Positions 12,100 to 23,584 of a stretch of DNA of 64,000 bases are shown here, one piece after another (positions within the stretch are counted from its first letter, which is position 1; each line of letters begins with the position of its first letter). The position numbers were made by a program, and so were the translations under genes. The DNA is from Zanthoxylum bungeanum (Eukaryota > Streptophyta > Magnoliopsida > Sapindales > Rutaceae). The stretch is from contig SKCR01036109.1 in NCBI GenBank assembly GCA_019454045.1, forward strand, positions 1 through 64,000, given 5' to 3'. Under the pieces are notes generated by a model, which had not been told where the DNA came from, did no database searches, and saw only the letters and a program-made list of their open reading frames with translations.

Positions 12100-13881
12100 A
12101 AAGCCCCAAAAATTCAGAATTGAAAGAAACCCTATAACATTTCTAAATCATCAAGAAACAATAAATCAAATTTTCTAGCTTAGGGTTTTGAAGACTTACC
12201 TTAAATCTCCTAAATCCTTAGTCTTTTTATTGATTTTTTCTTCAATTCTTCATGGATTTATCAAACAAGATTTGAAACCCATTTTATTTGAGGTGTTCGG
12301 CCATGGCAACCACTTAGAAGAAGTGAAAATTTTTTATCTTATAAAGAAGCTCATGACCGACTTTGACAAGGTCAACAAGGGCACTTTGGTCATTTAGCAA
12401 ATTTAATCTAATTAAATATAAATTAAACTTTATGTAATCCAATCAACATTACACATATCAAGTTTAATTAATTCATGCCATTTGTTCCAATAATAAATGG
12501 ACAAATTCCATAACATTTATGGAAAAAAAATTAATTAACAATTCATATATTTAACAATTAAATATCCAAATAATTAATTAATGTAATTATTATTATATAT
12601 GTATTTTTATTTACAATAAATAATAAATACATATATTTATGGCATGTGTAAAAATCTCATTTGACGAATAATTAATGTGTATCTAATCGTATTATGTATC
12701 AAATACAAATACACAATAATTATTAACGGAAAAAATCATGTAATGCATGTGTTATCATTTAACCGATTAAACGACCTGAATTAACTCATTTAATCCGATG
12801 AAGTATTATGAATAATCTGTATTATTCATATTGTGTTGCCCAAGTGCTCAACGAGTACACTTCATATTGTGGGACTCTCTAAGTTTAGGTTTATCCGTCA
12901 CGTTATCTAATTTCATGTCCATAATCCACCCACTCATGGATTATGACGACCACATATAATCTCGCTAAATTATACAAGCCGAGGTCATTGCATACGTATA
13001 ATCCCCCCGTCACAGGCTATCCGTATTATACATGGGATATAGATGAAATGTCAAATCCGTTAGGTATAATACAATCGACTTTCAATTTACGATCTCTAAA
13101 TAACACTCAGAACTGATTTCTGAAGTTATACAACGGCCATGGATTTACTAGATCGTAAACACGTGCGGATGCCTATGCCCTGTACACATGACTGACGGAT
13201 CCTATCTTGATACGCACTGGATATCATGAGCATCAATCCACACCCAACGAACATGCGGAGTTCTAATCAAAATAGATCGGTGACGTGACTGCCATCAAAG
13301 TGTGGAGGATAACTCATATATCACATTTTGGTATCTCAAGTCAAATGACCACTATGCTCATTCAACTCAAGAAGGTTCCTATTGACAATGATGTACCGTC
13401 TATTAGGAAACCTTCAGTGAGTCGTTCAGTGTCTTATCAAATAAACACCTAAATATTTATACGAGTCTCCCGAGACTCATGGTTCATTGGGATAAACCAT
13501 CGGACCAAGTCACGATATACGACATGTACTGGTCGTAGCGGATTTTATTAAACGACCCGTGTTAGCAAATCTTGACCATGAACTTTATTTAAGGATATAC
13601 ATCTTATAGTGCGCTTCCCAATGTCAATTACAAACTACGTTGTAACTGCGCACTATATTGTAAATCCTAGGGTCTTTGTCTAATATACACGTATCACTGA
13701 ACCAGATTCAGTTTCGATCTAATCGTAATCAGATATCTAATCGCAATTAGATCGAATAAGCATATAAAAGACAATGGTGCTACCAATAATTAAGTAATAT
13801 TATGGAAAATAATATTGCTCATTTTTTATGAATCGGACATAAATCCGATCCGGATTGGCACTCCGAGCACCAACCCTAACA
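12100..13881 (-). repeat. LARD-B 5' LTR (part matched by the 3' LTR)
   Basis: Matches 5353-7139 along its length. The - strand start TGTTAGGGTTGGTGCTCGG lies at 13881, and the next base is host sequence of the RLC-C leader. The right flank has no PPT, so this is the outer end of the element and therefore the 5' LTR. Confidence 0.75.
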
Positions 13882-13891
13882 CCATTTAGCT

Positions 13892-13974
13892 ATGGAGAGA
13901 AGTCAACTCTTAAATTGTCCCCCATTTTTTTTATGGGACTGAGTATTTATATTGGAATGTTCGCATGAGAGCGT
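13892..13974 (+). pseudogene. RLC-C gag, first fragment (N-terminus)
   Basis: The ATG at 13892 opens MERSQLLNCPPFF. After a frame slip in the T run the reading continues GTEYLYWNVRMRA. This is the usual N-terminus of plant copia gag (a PPxFxGTxYxxWKxRMRAFL pattern). It stops abruptly at the Tat-D insertion and resumes at 23585 with FLKSLDEMVWM. The ATG lies only 10 bp from the LARD-B end. Confidence 0.75.
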
Positions 13975-14584
13975 TGTACGGGCCAAAATTGGGCCCAGGG
14001 ATAAAATCGACATTTACCACCAGGCCAACCACTAAATCTGGAGCCCATTAGTAGATCCACGGGCCACCTCACGGTCCCAAACTCGTAAATATAAAGAAAG
14101 TCAAACGGACACCAGTTACGAAAATCAAGAAGAGGATCTGAATTCATAAATATCATCGTGAAGTCGACAGTTTCGAGTGAGATTTACGATCGTCGGTTAT
14201 CAGACATAAACCGCCTGAATTAAACCATCATTGAAGAAGACTCCAACGGGCAGAATATGGACCCCGCGTCAGAGAACCTATAAAAGAGGAAGACGAAGCA
14301 ATAGAGAGGGATCGGCTCCTAGACACTACTCCTACATCAATATACTACTCCAATGCACAGCCCTCACTGCTAGCAAATCTGTGGTTGAGGTATTCCATAG
14401 ACCTTAACCCTCTCATCCTGAACTCATTTCCCCTTAAGCTAACTTGAGCGTCGGAGTGCCTACGGCTTCCACCACACCGGTGGGCAGTAACCTCCTCTCT
14501 CGCTCTACTCTTATTTTGCAGGTTCGTTCGAGCCCATCAGCTCACTTTCTTGATTGTGGACCTCGACCGAAATCAGTTCCCATA
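13975..14584 (+). repeat. Tat-D 5' LTR (about 610 bp)
   Basis: Starts TGTACGGGCCAAAATTGGG and ends near TTCCCATA. It matches 22994-23584 except that it keeps 19 bp (near 14110) missing from the 3' copy. A TATA box, TATAAAA, lies at 14279-14285. Confidence 0.9.
14279..14285 (+). promoter_or_regulatory. TATA box of Tat-D 5' LTR
   Basis: TATAAAA in the context ACCTATAAAAGAGG. The same string is at 23279-23285 in the 3' LTR. It probably sets the retroelement transcript start about 30 bp downstream. Confidence 0.65.
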
Positions 14585-14587
14585 ATT

Positions 14588-14606
14588 TGGCGCCCACCGT
14601 GGGGCT
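14588..14606 (+). other. Tat-D primer-binding site
   Basis: TGGCGCCCACCGTGGGGCT starts a few bases after the 5' LTR. This PBS string is common in plant Tat elements. I do not assign the tRNA with certainty. Confidence 0.75.
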
Positions 14607-14654
14607 AACGAGCGGATTTTGCAAAAATAAGACACACAAACAAAAAAGACAGAA

Positions 14655-16214
14655 ATGGCCTCAAGCAATGAACAATACCAGGATCCTTTAATGGCTCAAT
14701 TTGCCATGCTCCAAGAACGACTACAAGCCCTTGAAGAGGAGAATCTAACGATGCGAAACACTAACGACAGTCTACAGAAAAAGATGGAGCAGTTATCATC
14801 CAATCCCCTGCATAATCCTCAAGGCCAGACCAGCAATCCAGACGACCAAAGCAATCCAACAATCTCGCAAAACAAAAATCACCAGACTACTTCACAAGAG
14901 CCAAACACCCTCATCGATCCATCCCAACAGATCACCACCTCTATCAGAAGAGAAATGACAGAATTCAAGGAAGCGATAATGTCGAGACTACCAGGGGTAA
15001 GGCTACCAGTCAGGAAGAGCAGGGCCGGAGCAATTTCTGATACCCCGTTCGTGGAGTCAATTGTTGCTGTCGATTTGCCCCAGAAATTCAGCTCACCCGA
15101 AATGAAGCCATATGATGGATCTGCCGATCCAGACGACCACATAATACACTACAAGTACAAGATGATGTCAACCGGCTTATCCCCAAGTCAGTGGGAGGCT
15201 AGAATGTATAGATGCTTTGGGGAGACTCTGGCGGGACCTGCCCTTACTTGGTTCATTAACCTACCCTACAGGTCAATCGAGTCCTACCAAGAGCTAGCTG
15301 ACAAGTTCGTGCAGCACTTTCCAAGTTCATGCAAATTAGAAAAGACTTCAGACGACCTTAATTCTATACAACAGAGAAGAGGAGAGTCATTGCGGAGCTA
15401 CGTGGCTCGGTTCAACCGAGAAAAAATTATTGTCCCGGATCTCCACCAGCCTACAGTAGTTGAAGCCTTCCGGAACGGACTACTTTATGACAGTGGACTC
15501 TATAAGAAATTGACAAAATTCCGGTGCTACACCATGGACCAAGTCATGGCACGGGCCCAGGTTGAGATAAGATGGGAAGAAGATAAAAAAAATAAAAGAA
15601 GGGAATAAGTTGTGAATGCCCGAGTGGACCGAAGGCCTGCTGCTCCCAGGCGACATGATAGCAGTATCCACTCTCACAAGGAAGGGAGAAACCAACCGAG
15701 AGGAGAACGACGACCTTTCTACACAAGTACTGACAGACGACAAACGCCATACAAAAGTAGGGAGGAACTGCCAACAAGCAAACCCAGGCTACCGGATTAC
15801 AACTTTACGATTTCTCCCGGGGAACCGGTCTCTGTGCTTAAGAAGATGGGGAATGAAGTAAAGTGGCCTCCACGCTCCAGGGACAATTTGACCAAAAAGG
15901 ACACTAGAAAGTGGTGTGAGTTCCACAGGGACTATGGTCATACGACTGCGGAATGTGTGGCTTTGAGATTAGAAGTTCTGGAGCTACTAAACAAGGGTTT
16001 CCTGTGGGATTTGCTAACTGATAAAGGAAAAGCAACATTAGCGAGAAGGGACGCGAGAGATGGTCAAGGAGAAATTCCTACCCCACCACCCCAATTAATA
16101 ACACCGTTAATGTCATTTCAGGAGGATCGGGAATCAGTGGAGCAACATATTCAGCGGCTAAACGACAATCAAGGGCTCTGGCAAATAACACTTTACACAA
16201 CTCGATGTATGTAG
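14655..16214 (+). pseudogene. Tat-D gag, one in-frame stop
   Basis: Capsid and nucleocapsid precursor. It starts MASSNEQYQDPLMAQFAML with a short coiled coil (about residues 15-50), then a low-complexity linker. The retrotransposon gag capsid domain follows (about residues 155-300, including EARMYRCFGETLAGPALTWF). A TAA at 15606-15608 interrupts the frame. Translation continues in the same frame to 16214 through a basic region and a zinc-knuckle variant CEFHRDYGHTTAEC (C-x2-H-x4-H-x4-C), near 15922-15963, as is usual for Tat gag. The CAA-to-TAA type change fits C-to-T decay. Confidence 0.85.
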
Positions 16215-17130
16215 AAAAAGTCTTCACAAATTTGACAATAGAGTTTCCAGACGACGGGGATTCACACAATTTAAATCCCCACCATGATGCTTTAGTTATT
16301 TCCTGCTTGTGAGGAAGCACTGGAAGGACTCAAACTGTACCTCACTACACCTCTCTTATTGTCAAAACCACACGACAATGAGCGACTCTACCTCTATTTG
16401 GGAGTTTCAGAACACGCGGTTAGCGGAGTCTTAGTGAGAGAAGAGTCGGGAACTCAACAACCAGTCTACTACGTAAGCAGAGCATTGTTGGGAGCAGAAT
16501 CGCGCTACCCGTTGATGGAAAAATTAGTTTTCGCCCTTGTCACAGCCGCTCGAAAGCTGAGACCTTACTTTCAAGGACACCCGATCACGGTGTACACGAC
16601 ATATCCTTTAAGAAGCATACTCCATAAACCGGAATTGTCAGGTAGATTGATGAAGTGGGCAATTGAACTTGGGGAACACGACATAGCTTACCAGCCTAGG
16701 ATCGCCATCAAATCTCAAGCATTGGCAGATTTCGTGGCCGACTTCGCCCCCGATCTCCTTGTAGCAGCTGAAACTGAGGTCAAATCCATCCAGCCGACAA
16801 TACCTTGGAAGTTAGCAGTCGACGGGTCCAGCAACAAGAAGGGCTGCGGTCTTGGAATCATGATCACAACCCCGACATACGACACCTTACAACAGGCAAT
16901 CAAATGCGGTTTTAGAGTCACCAACAACGAAGCAGAGTATGAGGCATTGATCGCAGGGTTACTGTTAGCTAAATAACTGGGAGCTAGGGAGATAGAAGTA
17001 AAATCCGACTCCCAGATGATAGTCAACCAGATCGAGGGATCTTATCACGCCAGGGGTCAAGCAATGGCATCCTACTTAGAAATTTTCCATAACCCAAGTC
17101 CCAAGAAGCGAAAATTCCCAAGCAGATGCA
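16215..17130 (+). pseudogene. Tat-D protease remnant fused to RNase H and archaeal-type RNase H
   Basis: After gag, a short piece of the protease N-terminus can be read (LTIEFPDDGDSHNLN, then PHHDALVIS). At about 16305 it runs straight into the start of RNase H (CEEALEGLKLYL). The catalytic part of protease and the whole RT are missing. RNase H continues through VYYVSRALLGAESRYPLMEK. From about 16805 a second RNase H of the type typical of Tat elements follows (AVDGSSNKKGCGLG, NEAEYEAL, SDSQMIVNQ). A TAA at 16974-16976 and a frameshift near 17060-17130 break it before integrase. Confidence 0.8.
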
Positions 17131-18489
17131 TTGGCAACCTTGGGATCAACAATGGAGGGTGATAAACCACGGACAATTCCTGTAGTATATTTGTGTTGGC
17201 ATGCAATTTGGAAGAAAGAAACAGCCGTTGCAGCGCTCGATTCGGTCGACACCTGGATGACACCTATAGTCGAGTCCTTACAAACAGGCTCGCTTCCAGA
17301 CGACAAAGTGCAAGCCAGGAAAATCCAGAGACAGTCTGCAAGGTTCGTAGTGTTCGATGGCCAGTTGCTGAAAAGATCTTTCATAGGACTCTATTTGAAG
17401 TGCCTAACACGCGACGAAGCACGGCTTGTGTTGACCGAGTTGCATGAAGGGGAGTGTGGGAACCATTCTGGTGGCAGGAGCCTGGCTCTTCGAGCGCATT
17501 CGACTGGGTATTATTGGCCGACAATGAGAATTGACTCCACAGAATTCACTAAAAAGTGTGACAAATGCCAGAGATTTGCACCAGTTTCTCATCTTCCGCC
17601 AGAAAGACTAAATCTCATTATATCTCCATGGCCTTTTATGAAGTGGGGGATGGACATAGTTGGAAAAATCCCAACCGCGCCCGGCCAACGAGTCTACATG
17701 CTTTTCATGACAGATTACTATTCAAAGTGGATAGAAGCCGAATCGTTCGCTAGAGTACACGACAAAGAAGTTCAAACATTCGTATGGAAAAACATCATTT
17801 GTCGGTTCGGCATACCAAGAGAAATTGTAACTGAAAATGGCTCTCAATTCATCAGCCATCACTTTCAAAACTTTTGCAGGAACTGGGGGATAAAGCTGAA
17901 CTTTTCGACACCACGCTTTCCACAAGAAAACGGTCAGGCCGAATCGTCCAACAAGACAATCATGAACACCTTGAAGAAGAGATTGGAGAAGTCTAAGGGT
18001 GCATGGGCGGATGAACTACCAGAGGTGTTATGGTCATACAGGACAACGGTGAGGTCTTCGAAAGGCGAAACTCCTTTCGCATTAGCATTTGGAATGGAAT
18101 CAGTCATTCCAACTGAAGAAGTCATCCCTTCAACACGCTACCAATGGCTTAACGAAGAAAACAATCAACAACTAATGAATTTCCATCTCGACACGATTGA
18201 AGAAACAAGGGACAGAGCTTCCGTTCGACTGGCCGCTTATCAACAAAGGATGGCCAGATACTTCGACAAAAACGTCAGGAGAAAGACTTTCAAGGCTGGA
18301 GATTGGGTCCTACGGAGAGTGTTCCAGAATACCAAGGAAATTGGAGACGGAAAGTTGGGTCCAAATTGGGAAGGCCCTTACCTCGTCACGACAATTGTCG
18401 AGAAAGGAGCATACAAGCTACAGACTATGGAGGGGACTCTCGTGCGCAACAGTTGGAACACGGTGCATCTTAAGCGCTTCAACCGGTAA
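17131..18489 (+). pseudogene. Tat-D integrase
   Basis: DDE integrase that would insert the cDNA. The first residues (to about 17165) still belong to the RNase H tail. The zinc-binding H-H-C-C domain spans about 17435-17580 (HEGECGNHSGG ... CDKCQRF). The catalytic core has its first Asp in GMDIVG. The position of the second Asp reads VTENGSQF, where plant integrases normally have Asp, so Glu has replaced it. The catalytic Glu is in NGQAESSNK. The C-terminal domain (GPNWEGPYLV) ends in the typical LKRFNR before TAA. The frame is open for 452 codons, but element defects upstream rule out normal production. Confidence 0.88.
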
Positions 18490-18771
18490 ACACTTATGTT
18501 TGTGGCTTGTTTGTTTGCAATTATATTTTCTGTTAGTAGTTTTAAGAATGAATAAGGAAATATGTTGAAGTCGTTCGACTAATTGCAATAAAAGAATGAT
18601 CATTAAAATTTATGTCGACATTTGTACAACAAATCAAAAGACCGTTCGATAGAATATCATACGACATGATTAACACATACAAAACACGATTGTTCAATTG
18701 AGGCTTCCGCCTTCCTCCTAAAACCACTAATTCAAACTTCATACAAAAAACTCAAAGTTAAGTTCAAGCCC

Positions 18772-21026
18772 TTAAACTTCTGAATCATTGCCGGGTACAT
18801 CGTTGGTAGCCGTTGGAATATTGGCAGGAACATCATCTTGCGTTTCAACAGCTTCCGGAACGACCTCCTCTCCATCTAAATGTTTTTCGACCTCTTCCAT
18901 TTCAACAACAACAATCCCATATGGTTCCACCTCGTCCTTCTTCGACTTGACCTCCAACCCTTTCTCTTCACCATCGTCCTGCGTCGAAGAAGAGATACCG
19001 GCCGCGCCTTTCATATTCTTTAATCCACTCCTCAGGCTTCCAGTCTACGTGTTTTCCAGCTACAAACTCCCTAATTAAATCACACATGTTTCTCATCATG
19101 GAGTCGATGGCAATGTCCTCCATTTGCTCTAGCAGTAATTCTTTTTCTTTCTTTACATTCTTGAAACCTTCTTTATATCTGTCGATGGTCAGCTCGGCCG
19201 TCTCTTTCTCCAACCTCAAAGCAGCCTTAACTTCCTTTAGTTCTTTCTTAAGCCCTCTTTCCTTCCTTTGAGATGCGACCAGCCCGGACTTCAGCTTTGA
19301 CGACTCCTTCCTCACCACCGACAACGATTTCTCCAGCTCCTTGATTCTCCTTTGATTGGATTCCACATTCTTCCGCATGAATAGGCTACATTCCAGTGCC
19401 TGATGAAGTCGAGTCAGAACGTCATTCGACAAAAAAATAAAAAAAAAAAATTGAAATAGCTATACTCACTTGATAATTTAATGCGATGGCTTTCTTCATG
19501 GCCTCCACCGGGCCAATTTGTGCCAACCTTACTTCATCCCCTTCAAGAAGAAGCCCATCCACGAAAGAGTCAATGCTCGAAGGGTCAGATATTGCAGTCG
19601 ACTCTCGTGGAACCTTTAAGATAAGGTTATCAAAGTCCTCTTCTACTTCCACTTCAGCAACAGACTTCCTTTTCTTCCCCGCAGAAACCGTTGCAGTCGA
19701 CTTCCCTTTCTCTGTGGCACCCTCACTTGAAACAACTTCTCTTTGTTGAGGCACAACCTCTTTTTCAGCCTCTAGCTCTTTTTTCTTCTGCTTCCTTGAC
19801 TTCTTCCGGTTCTTCATTTCATCGAGTGAAGCTACGGTGAATGGCCCAGTCATCATTTCCTCTGCGCATAAAAATTCTTCGAGTTTTAGAGGCTCTCGAT
19901 ATCTATATCCTCCATATAAATTTTGACACGACCATCTACAATTTATCACGGACAAAGCGTTGTTACATGAGGCCAGAACCTTACCTTCTTCTCGTTGATA
20001 GATTTCCTTCCATAACGGAGTCGACCTTAACCTCTTTTCCGTTAAAATTGTTTTACAATCCCTTTTTTCAGCCGACAAGGACAGAATGGCTTTGGTGTTG
20101 GAGATTGTGCGTGCAGTCGTGATAAATGACTTGTTTCGTAGAGGATCTGCAACAGCAAAAACTTGGTTATTCAAAGACACAAGTATGACTCAAAGATTAA
20201 AATTAAGCAAAAGTACGTTACTCACTCGACAAACACCAAAATTCGGGGATTCGACCAGCCCCGGTCGATCCAAATATACCCTCACCCTTTGCAAAGAAAT
20301 AATAAGACTGCCAATTTCCTCTATCATTAGTCGGCAATCCAGTAACTAAGTGCGTCTTTCTCTGACGAAGGATCAATGTATATCTTCTTTTCTCCTTCAA
20401 ATGCTCCTTCAGGTAGTACGTCTCTAAAACATCCTTTACCTCAAAAAGTACTCCCAATTCGAAAGACAAACATTCAATTGACAATAAAATCCTCCACGCA
20501 TTCGGCATCAGCTGTGAAGGAGCGACTCCGAAATGATCCAAAACCTCCCAAACCAGTCTCGGAATAGGAAACCTCAGCCCTACAAAAAATGGACGTACGT
20601 AGAATCCTATCCACCCAGGAACCTTGTAATCGATTCTTTCATTCGACGAAGGCACCCGGAGTTCCAAAGAATTAGGGAACCTATACATACAGCTAAGTTC
20701 CCTAATACTTTCCCAGTCATTCGACTTGCAGGATTTTTTTATAGCAAGTTAGTAGGCTCACTCGTGCATGGAAATTCACCCGGCTCCCCAACTGCGGGCA
20801 AAAACCTTAATGGTATAGCCTCAGTAGGAGTTTCTTGAGAAGGCCTAGCCAAGGTAACTACGCCACCCTCGATTAACTCCTGGTACGACCGATCTCTGTA
20901 CTCTACATCCTCATTTGTCTCACTTGATGATTCTTTAGTTTCACTTGACGACTCGACGTAACTATCAATCTTGGCACCTAAGCTGCCTAAAGATTCTCCA
21001 CTTGACATCTTCCAAACGACCTGCAT
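18772..21026 (-). pseudogene. Tat-D antisense gene: spliced, PF04195-like domain and coiled coil
   Basis: Three exons on the - strand: 21026-20226, 20146-19470 and 19399-18772. Introns are GTGAGTAACG...TTGCTGTTGCAG (20225-20147, 79 nt) and GTGAGTATAG...TTCATCAG (19469-19400, 70 nt). Joining them keeps one frame across both junctions. The start may be 21026 or the inner ATG at 21008 (MSSGESLGSL). The first exon holds GLRFPIPRLVWEVLDHFG and APSQLMPNAWRILL, which match my memory of the Pfam putative gypsy-type transposon domain PF04195. The second is rich in Lys/Glu with a KKRK cluster. The third is a long coiled coil (about 19390-19080) and an acidic tail. Frameshifts lie near 20735 and 19015, so this copy is probably dead. 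Antisense genes after integrase are known from Grande and Retand-type Tat elements. The function is unknown. Confidence 0.7.
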
Positions 21027-21270
21027 AAAAACAACTACACTCCCTAGTGACCTACCTCCTAAAGATCAAAACCCACAAACACAAATTTAAAACAAATCAC
21101 GCAAACCTAGAGATCAAACAGCCTAATTTACCTAAGAACAGTTTGAATATTCACTATGAATGTTAAAAGAAATGAAGAACAATAGGAAGATTTCGAAGAA
21201 TACCTTAAAACTCTTGAGAGCATTCCTTACTCGACTTCCGAATGAGGAAAAATGAAACACACAAAGCTCC

Positions 21271-21314
21271 TTTATACACGCTACCTAAGATTTGGCGCCA
21301 AAATTCCCGCCAAA
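21271..21314 (-). promoter_or_regulatory. Putative antisense-gene promoter: TATA box plus two E2F-type sites
   Basis: On the - strand TATAAA lies at 21276-21271, about 245 bp before the ATG at 21026. Just upstream of it are the palindrome TTTGGCGCCAAA (21291-21302) and TTTGGCGGGAA (21314-21304). Both fit the plant E2F consensus TTTSSCGC/TTSSCGSS. Spacing to the TATA box is 15 and 28 bp. S-phase expression would be the inference. The start of transcription is not shown by sequence alone. Confidence 0.55.
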
Positions 21315-21705
21315 TAGACGCCTCGTTATTTGCATTAGGTCATACAGCATCTAATGGCACGTGGAAAAATCCAAAATCTTTCTATCGGGTATCGTCGAAT
21401 GGAAAAAAGAATTACAACATCAGATGTAGTGCGCTCACCACAATTTCATTTGAGTTATCCATGTTTGACACGACAACATCATAAATCGAAATACATGTAA
21501 TGGACTCATCAAGTCATAGGCTGATTCTACGTTTAAACAACCACTATTTCGAGTTGTTTGATCATTCGACGCCACCTCAAACATAAGATCAATGGAATTG
21601 GAACATCGATTCGACACAACATCTATACAAGACTTGACATAATATCTACTAGCCATTCGACTTAACACCTAATAAAATATAGGAACCATAATAGCGACCA
21701 CTCGA

Positions 21706-22592
21706 CACTCGTCTCATACGACAAGTCGAGTGTGATTATTCCTGAACCACCATCTGGTTCAGTCGACTAGGGGACATCCCCCAGATGACTCATGTCGAGT
21801 CATAGAATCATGGAATACACTCGTCTCATACGACAAGTCGAGTGTGATTATTCCTGAACCACCATCTGGTTCAGTCGACCAGAGGACATCCCCCAGATGA
21901 CTCATATCGAGTCATAGAATCATCGAATACACACTCGTCTCATACGACAAGTCGAGTGTGATTATTCCTAAACCATCATCTGGTTCAGTCGACCAGGGCA
22001 CATCCCCCAGATGACTCATATCGAGTCATAGAATCATGGAATACATGTGTCTCATACGACAAGTCGAGTGTGATTATTCCTAAACCACCATCTGGTTCAG
22101 TCGACCAGGGGACATCCCCCAGATGACTCATATCGAGTCATAGAATCATCGAATACACTCGTCTCATACGACAAGTCGAGTGTGATTATTCCTGAACCAC
22201 CATCTGGTTCAGTCGACCGGGGACATACCCCCGATGACTCATGTCGAGTCATAGAATCATTGAATACACTCCTCTCATACGACAAGTCGAGTGTGATTAT
22301 TCTTAAACCACCATCTGGTTCAGTCGACCGGGGACATACCTCGGATGACTCATGTCGAGTCAAATATAATCATTGAACTCACTCGACTCATATGACAAGT
22401 CGAGTGAAATTACTCATGAACCACCATCTGATTCAGTTGACCAGAAACATATCCCTGAGGATTCATGTCGAGTCAAAAAGATATCTTGAAATATATTCAC
22501 CTCATACGATAAGTCGAATAAGATTTCTCCTAAAACACCATCTGGTTAAGTCGACCGAGGACATACCTTTAATGATTCTTGTCGAGTCAAAT
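21706..22592 (+). repeat. Tat-D 3' region minisatellite, about 8 units of about 112 bp
   Basis: Units start near 21706, 21818, 21932, 22044, 22156, 22267, 22380 and 22497. Each contains CTCATACGACAAGTCGAGTG, then a conserved ATCTGGTTCAGTCGACC and a GTCGAGTCA stretch. The first six are close copies; the last two have diverged. Many short palindromes (for example CGACAAGTCG) recur. Tandem repeats in Tat/Ogre 3' regions are a known source of plant satellites. Confidence 0.85.
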
Positions 22593-22993
22593 TAAAATAT
22601 GTTTTTGACCATCTTCGTACTACATGCCAAATGAAATGTCTTCTAAAAACCAATAATTGGTTCAGTCCGCATAAGGAAATTCCCCATAAACCCACGCAGA
22701 CCACAAACTAAAGGTATGAGTTCACCTACACTATGCAACATGTTTATCAAGGTTAATATCCAAAAAGCCTTCGACAGTTTCAAACAAACCAAGGACATCT
22801 CCTGGGCTATTGTTGAAAGCGAAAGAAGACCTGAATTCTTCCTCCTCCTGACTGCATGATGGGACATCATGTGGATTAGCTCTAAACCGACGCCAAGATC
22901 AGAGAAATAATTATCCATATCTTGATTCATTCGACAGACTCGAAGGTACTCCTCAAGTCTAGAGCTTCCAAACTTAGAGAGTATGGGACAAAC

Positions 22994-23584
22994 TGTACGG
23001 GCAAAAATTGGGCCCAGGGATAAAATTGACATTTACCACCAGGCCAACCAATAAATCTGGAGCCCATTAGTAGATCCACGGGCCGCCTCACAGTCCCAAA
23101 CTCGTAAATATAAAGAAAGTCAAACGGAGAAGAGGATCCGAATTCATAAATATCGTCGTGAAGTCGACGGTTTCGAGGGAGACATACGATCATCGGTTAT
23201 CAGACATAAACCGCCTGAATTAAACCATCATTAAAGAAGACTCCAACGGGCAGAATAGGGACCCCGCGTCAGAGAACCTATAAAAGAGGAAGACGAAGCA
23301 ATAGAGAGGGATCGGCTCCTAGACACTACTCCTACATCAATATACTACTCCAATGCACCGCCCTCACGGCTAGCAAATCTGTGGTTGAGGTATTCCATAG
23401 ACCTTAACCCTCTCATCCTGAACTCATTTCCCCTTAAGCTAACTTGAGCGTCGGAGTGCCTACGGCTTCCACCACACCAGTGGGCAGTAACCTACTCTTT
23501 CGCTCTACTCTTATTTTGCAGGTTTGTTCGTGCCCCTCAGCTCACTTTCTTGATTGTGGACCTCGACCGAAATCAGTTCCCACA
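22994..23584 (+). repeat. Tat-D 3' LTR (about 590 bp)
   Basis: Matches 13975-14584, minus 19 bp, and ends TTCCCACA. The preceding purine-rich agagagtatgggacaaac is the likely PPT. The following agcat is the TSD partner of agcgt at 13970-13974. Confidence 0.9.

Larger units (their letters stand above)
5353..13881 (-). mobile_element. LARD-B: non-autonomous copia-type element without coding sequence
   Basis: Two related segments, 5353-7139 and about 12100-13881, flank a non-coding interior. The outer ends read TGTTAGTGTTGG and TGTTAGGGTTGG on the - strand. At 7144-7151 the PPT-like AGTGGGAG lies next to the left copy, so that copy is the 3' LTR and the element runs right to left. The bases after 13881 (ccatt) are the presumed TSD, and the matching copy would lie left of the window. 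The interior has no gag or pol. It keeps a leader hairpin array like that of RLC-A, so it was probably mobilised by a related autonomous copia element. It is inserted 10 bp upstream of the RLC-C gag start codon. Confidence 0.7.
13975..23584 (+). mobile_element. Tat-D: Ty3/gypsy Tat-lineage retrotransposon, deleted for most of PR and all RT
   Basis: LTRs at 13975-14584 and 22994-23584 flank gag, a partial pol and a 3' region with an antisense gene and tandem repeats. The PBS follows the 5' LTR. The TSD is agcgt (13970-13974) and agcat (23585-23589). Features pointing to the Tat lineage are an extra (archaeal-type) RNase H after the normal one, the antisense gene after integrase, and a repeat-rich 3' region. 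A deletion joins the start of protease directly to RNase H, so the copy is defective. Confidence 0.85.

Noticed and set aside
22097..22363. ORF with repeated MTRHESS-like peptide on the - strand
   Set aside because: It is the translation of the Tat-D minisatellite unit, and the frame is open only because the units are near multiples of three.
21706..22592. CRISPR-like array of palindromic repeats
   Set aside because: The genome is a plant nuclear one. The whole 112-bp unit is repeated with no unique spacers, and it sits inside a Tat element.
23550..23584. Start codon at 23550 for the copia gag fragment
   Set aside because: These bases belong to the Tat-D 3' LTR. The true N-terminus is the fragment at 13892-13974.
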